Below, in pieces: positions 42,701 through 45,438 of a DNA stretch of 45,438 nt. Each line of letters begins with the position of its first letter. The first letter of the stretch is position 1. The notes beneath the pieces were generated by a model that was not told the DNA's origin, made no database searches, and saw nothing but the letters and a program-made list of their open reading frames with translations. The stretch is from Akkermansia muciniphila (GTDB taxonomy: Bacteria > Verrucomicrobiota > Verrucomicrobiia > Limisphaerales > UBA9464): positions 1 through 45,438 of the forward strand of contig CAMCYJ010000023.1 of assembly GCA_945883815.1 (NCBI GenBank), read 5' to 3'. The position numbers and the translations under genes are program-made.

Positions 42701-44077
42701 GTGTCCCAAGCCTCCTCACAAACCCTTTCGCAGCCGCTCCAACTCCGGCACGCCTACGGGTTTGCCATGTTCAATGCGCTGTCCTTCCAGGTGATCCTCG
42801 GAGGGCCCATGGTGCTCTACGCCAAGTCTCTCCAAGCCAACGCCACCATCCTTGGGGTCGTGGCCGGAATGATGCCGCTCTTGACCATCTCCCAGATCCC
42901 CGCGGCCGCCTACCTCGACCGAATCGGCTACAAGCGCTTCGTGGTGTCGGGATGGACCGCACGAATTGCCTTCGCCTTCCTGATGGCCCTGACCCCCCTG
43001 GCGGGGCCTTGGATCGGTGGCGGTGGACAACTCGTCCTGCTTCTATCCCTGCTCTTCGGCTTCAACTTGTGCCGCGGAATCGCCAGCAGTGCCTGGTTGC
43101 CATGGATCACCGGCTTGGTCCCCCTCGAGTTGCGTGGCCGCTATCTGGCCGGCGACCAGGCTGCTTCCAATGGGGCCAGCCTGCTCTGCTTCCTGATCGT
43201 GGCCACTCTGCTCGGGGCCGGAGGTTTCCTGCCGTCGCCCGCGCAGCCCTGGCAATTCATGCTCGCCTTCACCTTCAGCGGGATGATGGGCGTGGCCAGT
43301 CTCCACTTCCTGCGGCAAATGCCCGACACGCCGGTACCGCCCCACGAGCGCGCCGGAACCGGGCGAGTCCCCTGGGCGGCCATCGCGGCGCACCCTCCGT
43401 TCCGGAAACTGCTGGAACTCAATGCCGTGTGGTCACTGGCCTACGGCGGACTCACCACGTTCGTCGTCGCCTTCTTGAAGAGCGGGGCCGACCTTCCCGA
43501 CGGGTCCATCTTGGTCTTGATGGCGGTGCAATTCCTTGGCGGGCTGGGTGCCTACTGGTTCGGTGGTCGCCGTTTGGATCTCCATGGCAGCAAGCCCGCC
43601 TTGGGCTTCATCATGCTGGCCGGGTTCTTGGTCGCCGGCGGCTGGTTCCTCATGGCAGCCGGAATCTGGACGCCGCGCATCCCGTTGGTCCTCACATTCA
43701 TCGTTCCCTTGGGGTTGCTCAACGCCCTGCATTCGGCGGCCAACAATCGGCTGGCGATGGCCATCGTGCCGCGCCTAGGCCGAAACCACTTCTTCGCCCT
43801 CTTCATGGTGGTCTGGCAGGTGACGCTGGGTCTGTCGCCGGTGCTGTGGGGATTGCTCATCGACACGGTCGGTGGATTTCGGGGGCTAGCCCTGGGGTTG
43901 GAATGGAACCGCTACAGCCTGTTCTTCGGGTTGGTCATGGTGAGCTTCCTGGGCGCCTTCCGAGCCAGCCTGCGGCTGGAGGAACCTCAGGCAGCGGGTG
44001 TGGAAACCCTTCTGAGGGATCTCTTCATTCAAGAACCCCGGCGGATCTTCACCCGGGCCCTGGGGCGGAATGTCTGA
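42701..44077 (+). CDS. Major facilitator superfamily (MFS) transporter
   Basis: A 458-residue polytopic protein with about twelve hydrophobic segments in two halves. In the first half, VILGGPMVLYAKSLQANATI is followed by LGVVAGMMPLLTISQIPAAA and YLDRIGYKRFVVSGWTARIA, the motif A region with D-R-x-G-x-(K/R). A cytosolic loop (PDTPVPPHERAGTGRVPWAA) lies between the halves. The second half includes TFIVPLGLLNALHSAANNRL and RNHFFALFMVVWQVTLGLSP. The substrate is not predictable from sequence. Translation appears to start at a GTG (42701) after ggagagacc, 206 bp from the clpP start on the other strand. Confidence 0.9.
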   Translation: MSQASSQTLSQPLQLRHAYGFAMFNALSFQVILGGPMVLYAKSLQANATILGVVAGMMPLLTISQIPAAAYLDRIGYKRFVVSGWTARIAFAFLMALTPLAGPWIGGGGQLVLLLSLLFGFNLCRGIASSAWLPWITGLVPLELRGRYLAGDQAASNGASLLCFLIVATLLGAGGFLPSPAQPWQFMLAFTFSGMMGVASLHFLRQMPDTPVPPHERAGTGRVPWAAIAAHPPFRKLLELNAVWSLAYGGLTTFVVAFLKSGADLPDGSILVLMAVQFLGGLGAYWFGGRRLDLHGSKPALGFIMLAGFLVAGGWFLMAAGIWTPRIPLVLTFIVPLGLLNALHSAANNRLAMAIVPRLGRNHFFALFMVVWQVTLGLSPVLWGLLIDTVGGFRGLALGLEWNRYSLFFGLVMVSFLGAFRASLRLEEPQAAGVETLLRDLFIQEPRRIFTRALGRNV

Positions 44078-44402
44078 CCGGAGCGAATTCCGATAGACGG
44101 ACAGGCATGGCGTGGCGGATTTCTTTCCGAAGACAACGCTGGAGCGAGGAGCGGGCCAAGCCAAGGGTTGAGCTTGAGGCCCGTAACGAGCAAAGAACGA
44201 CGCTCTTGAGGAACAAGGCGCAGCCAGCACGACCCATCCTACTGGATCGTTTCGTCGGACCGAAGCACCCGCAGTCGGCAAGACCGGCCGGCCGGACCCG
44301 GCACGAGTTTCCCAGACCCATCCACCCGGGCCAGGGAAAAACCCCAGAAATGCCCTGATTCACGGCTTGGCATCCTCGGTGCTTTCTCTGGTTTCACTGA
44401 TC
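44078..44402. other. Gene-free gap between the MFS gene and an unknown gene
   Basis: About 325 bases with no supported gene. The segment around 44140-44260 (gagcgaggagcgggccaagc and following) looks like an intergenic spacer with no strong hairpins. A frame from 44367 (TTG) into the next gene is possible. Confidence 0.5.
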
Positions 44403-44861
44403 ATGATGAATCGAGCGTACGCCAACGACCCGCTGTGGATCTCCCTCGTCGAACAATTCCGGGAAGCCTGTGTGCTGCGACGCAACGGCCGACACGACGA
44501 ATCTGAGCAGATCCTCCAGACCGAATTGCCCAACAAGATCGCAGCTTGGTCCAAGCAACCCATGCCCGCGGGCTCCGATCGCCGGAGCGCCCTCGAGACC
44601 ATGTTTCAAGACGAGCAACGACGGGTCGACGAGGCGTTCTTTGTGCAGAAGCTCGTGGCCACGCAAATCGAGGAGCAACTTCTGCCCAAGCTCTGCTTCA
44701 TGATCGCCGAAGAAATCCGGGACGTAGTCCGAGCGGAAGCACGAGCTGGAAGATCACCGGGCGAAAACCTCTCACGCCGGATGACCCAGTCGCCGGCCCG
44801 CCCGAGGGTTCAGTTCGACGAACCGACTCTGGACACCGAGCCGCACCTTCAGGCGGCCTGA
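44403..44861 (+). CDS. Unknown protein, helical, about 152 residues
   Basis: No family is recognised. The ATG at 44403 starts MMNRAYANDPLWISLVEQFR. The body is highly charged and helical: REACVLRRNGRHDESEQILQ, ELPNKIAAWSKQPMPAGSDR, EQRRVDEAFFVQKLVATQIE and EEIRDVVRAEARAGRSPGEN, ending with a Pro-rich tail. The paired helices with RRNGRHDESEQIL have a TPR-like look. A TTG at 44367 would add ASSVLSLVSLI, a hydrophobic stretch that might act as a signal peptide cleaved after AYA. The codon pattern is coding-like in this frame. It is possibly cotranscribed with the MFS gene, but 325 bp away. Confidence 0.65.
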   Translation: MMNRAYANDPLWISLVEQFREACVLRRNGRHDESEQILQTELPNKIAAWSKQPMPAGSDRRSALETMFQDEQRRVDEAFFVQKLVATQIEEQLLPKLCFMIAEEIRDVVRAEARAGRSPGENLSRRMTQSPARPRVQFDEPTLDTEPHLQAA

Positions 44862-45022
44862 CCCGAGAAAACGTTCCAAAGTTCCGCCGGACTGCAGTTT
44901 CGGCAGACTAGCAGACTTCGGCCTGCTGACCTGCTGACTGGGCAGTACTGCGGTCGGACGTACTGCGTCCCTGATACCGCATTCGGGGCGCGGCAAGGGC
45001 CCAAGCCTCAGTCCACCAAGCC

Positions 45023-45438
45023 TTAATCCACCGTATCCATCTGGGCACCCGGGCAGAATTCGGCCGAAGCCATACGACGGCGGCTGCCGGTCACGCGGGT
45101 TTCGTTGACCGGGTTGGGCCGAAGCATGCGCTTCTGCCGTTCGCGATCACCGGCTCCCTTGACCACTGGGATGGGCTTGCCGGTGTTGATGTCGAGGCCG
45201 GTCACATACATCGCCGCTGATCCGGTCATGGGCAGCGGAATGAAGTCCTGCACCTGCTGGAGGTTCCACTTCTCATCCTTGAGGAACTGCTCCACCGCTC
45301 CCATTTCCTTCTCGGTGCATCCGGGGAAGCTCGAGATGAAGTAAGGCACGAGGTACTGTTCCTTGCCAGCCTGTTCGCTCAGGTCGAAGAACTTGTCCAT
45401 GAAGGCCGGGAAGTCGCCGGCGGGCTTGCGCATGCGGC
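45023..45438 (-). CDS. YgiQ-family radical SAM protein, C-terminal part
   Basis: The 3' part of a gene that continues past the right edge; about 138 codons are present. EQYLVPYFISSFPGCTEKEM followed by VQDFIPLPMTGSAAMYVTGL matches the C-terminal region of YgiQ (UPF0313), where the sequence is LVPYF-x-SxHPG and VQxFxPxPxxxxxxMYYTG. Downstream GDRERQKRMLRPNPVNETRV has the matching QR-x-LL-like block. The radical SAM cysteine motif would be outside the window. YgiQ proteins are conserved radical SAM enzymes of unknown reaction. The His in HPG is Phe here (SSFPG). Confidence 0.88.
   Translation of the reverse strand, partial: RMRKPAGDFPAFMDKFFDLSEQAGKEQYLVPYFISSFPGCTEKEMGAVEQFLKDEKWNLQQVQDFIPLPMTGSAAMYVTGLDINTGKPIPVVKGAGDRERQKRMLRPNPVNETRVTGSRRRMASAEFCPGAQMDTVD

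Noticed and set aside
42952-44358. Second plus-strand frame inside the MFS gene
   Set aside because: Arg/Gly/His-rich shadow of the MFS frame, with no hydrophobic segments or family match.

Overview
The window is high-GC, gene-dense bacterial chromosome with no rRNA, tRNA, phage or CRISPR signal. A Gram-negative envelope is implied by kdsA (KDO synthesis). The combination of a DUF3106 protein, a GxGYxYP putative glycoside hydrolase, a sialate O-acetylesterase, a PEP-hydrolase-family TIM barrel, a DUF1365/CFA-synthase/DUF1295 lipid cluster and mostly weak Shine-Dalgarno signals fits the Verrucomicrobiota (Limisphaerales/Pedosphaera-like). That placement is an inference from gene content only.

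Layout. 1-2.35 kb (minus): start of a site-2 protease, a DUF3106 protein and an anti-sigma-like membrane protein. 2.5-5.7 kb (plus): a PAS histidine kinase translationally coupled to a REC/HD-GYP regulator whose HD-GYP half has lost key residues. 5.76-6.04 kb: a 276-bp element with 31-bp perfect terminal inverted repeats. 6.2-10.4 kb: PEP-hydrolase-family protein, RidA-family protein, trpE, and a WecG/TagA glycosyltransferase. 10.5-12.7 kb: a LysR regulator divergent from a cytosolic NrtA/NasS-like nitrate-binding protein. 12.7-19.5 kb: sialate O-acetylesterase, transglutaminase-like protein, kdsA, a TatD hydrolase whose tail runs antisense into kdsA, a TPR protein and a SIS-domain protein.

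19.6-26.8 kb (minus) is a tightly packed run mfd - GxGYxYP protein - holin-like membrane protein - L,D-transpeptidase, with an aldose 1-epimerase diverging from mfd. Then follow a Gfo/Idh/MocA oxidoreductase with a clear terminator, a DUF2721 protein, a glycolate-oxidase-type Fe-S protein and an Uup-type ABC-F ATPase. 33.9-39.1 kb (plus) is a five-gene run DUF1365 - CFA synthase family - DUF1295 - HemN/HemW-like radical SAM - moaC, which looks like a lipid-modification module. 39.7-42.5 kb (minus) holds a small secreted Ala-rich protein with its own promoter and terminator, then clpX and clpP. The window ends with an MFS transporter, an unknown protein and the C-terminal part of a YgiQ-type radical SAM protein.

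The most unusual non-coding content is a composite repeat made of three modules (here A, B, C). It fills the two large gene-free gaps at 15.2-15.8 kb and 29.1-29.9 kb in opposite orientations. Module A is a fold-back element bounded by 10-bp inverted arms. Module B is three hairpins in a row. No complete, recognisable new enzyme system or defence locus was seen. The best candidates for new biology are the composite repeat, the LysR/NasS-like pair, the degenerate HD-GYP signalling pair and the lipid cluster.
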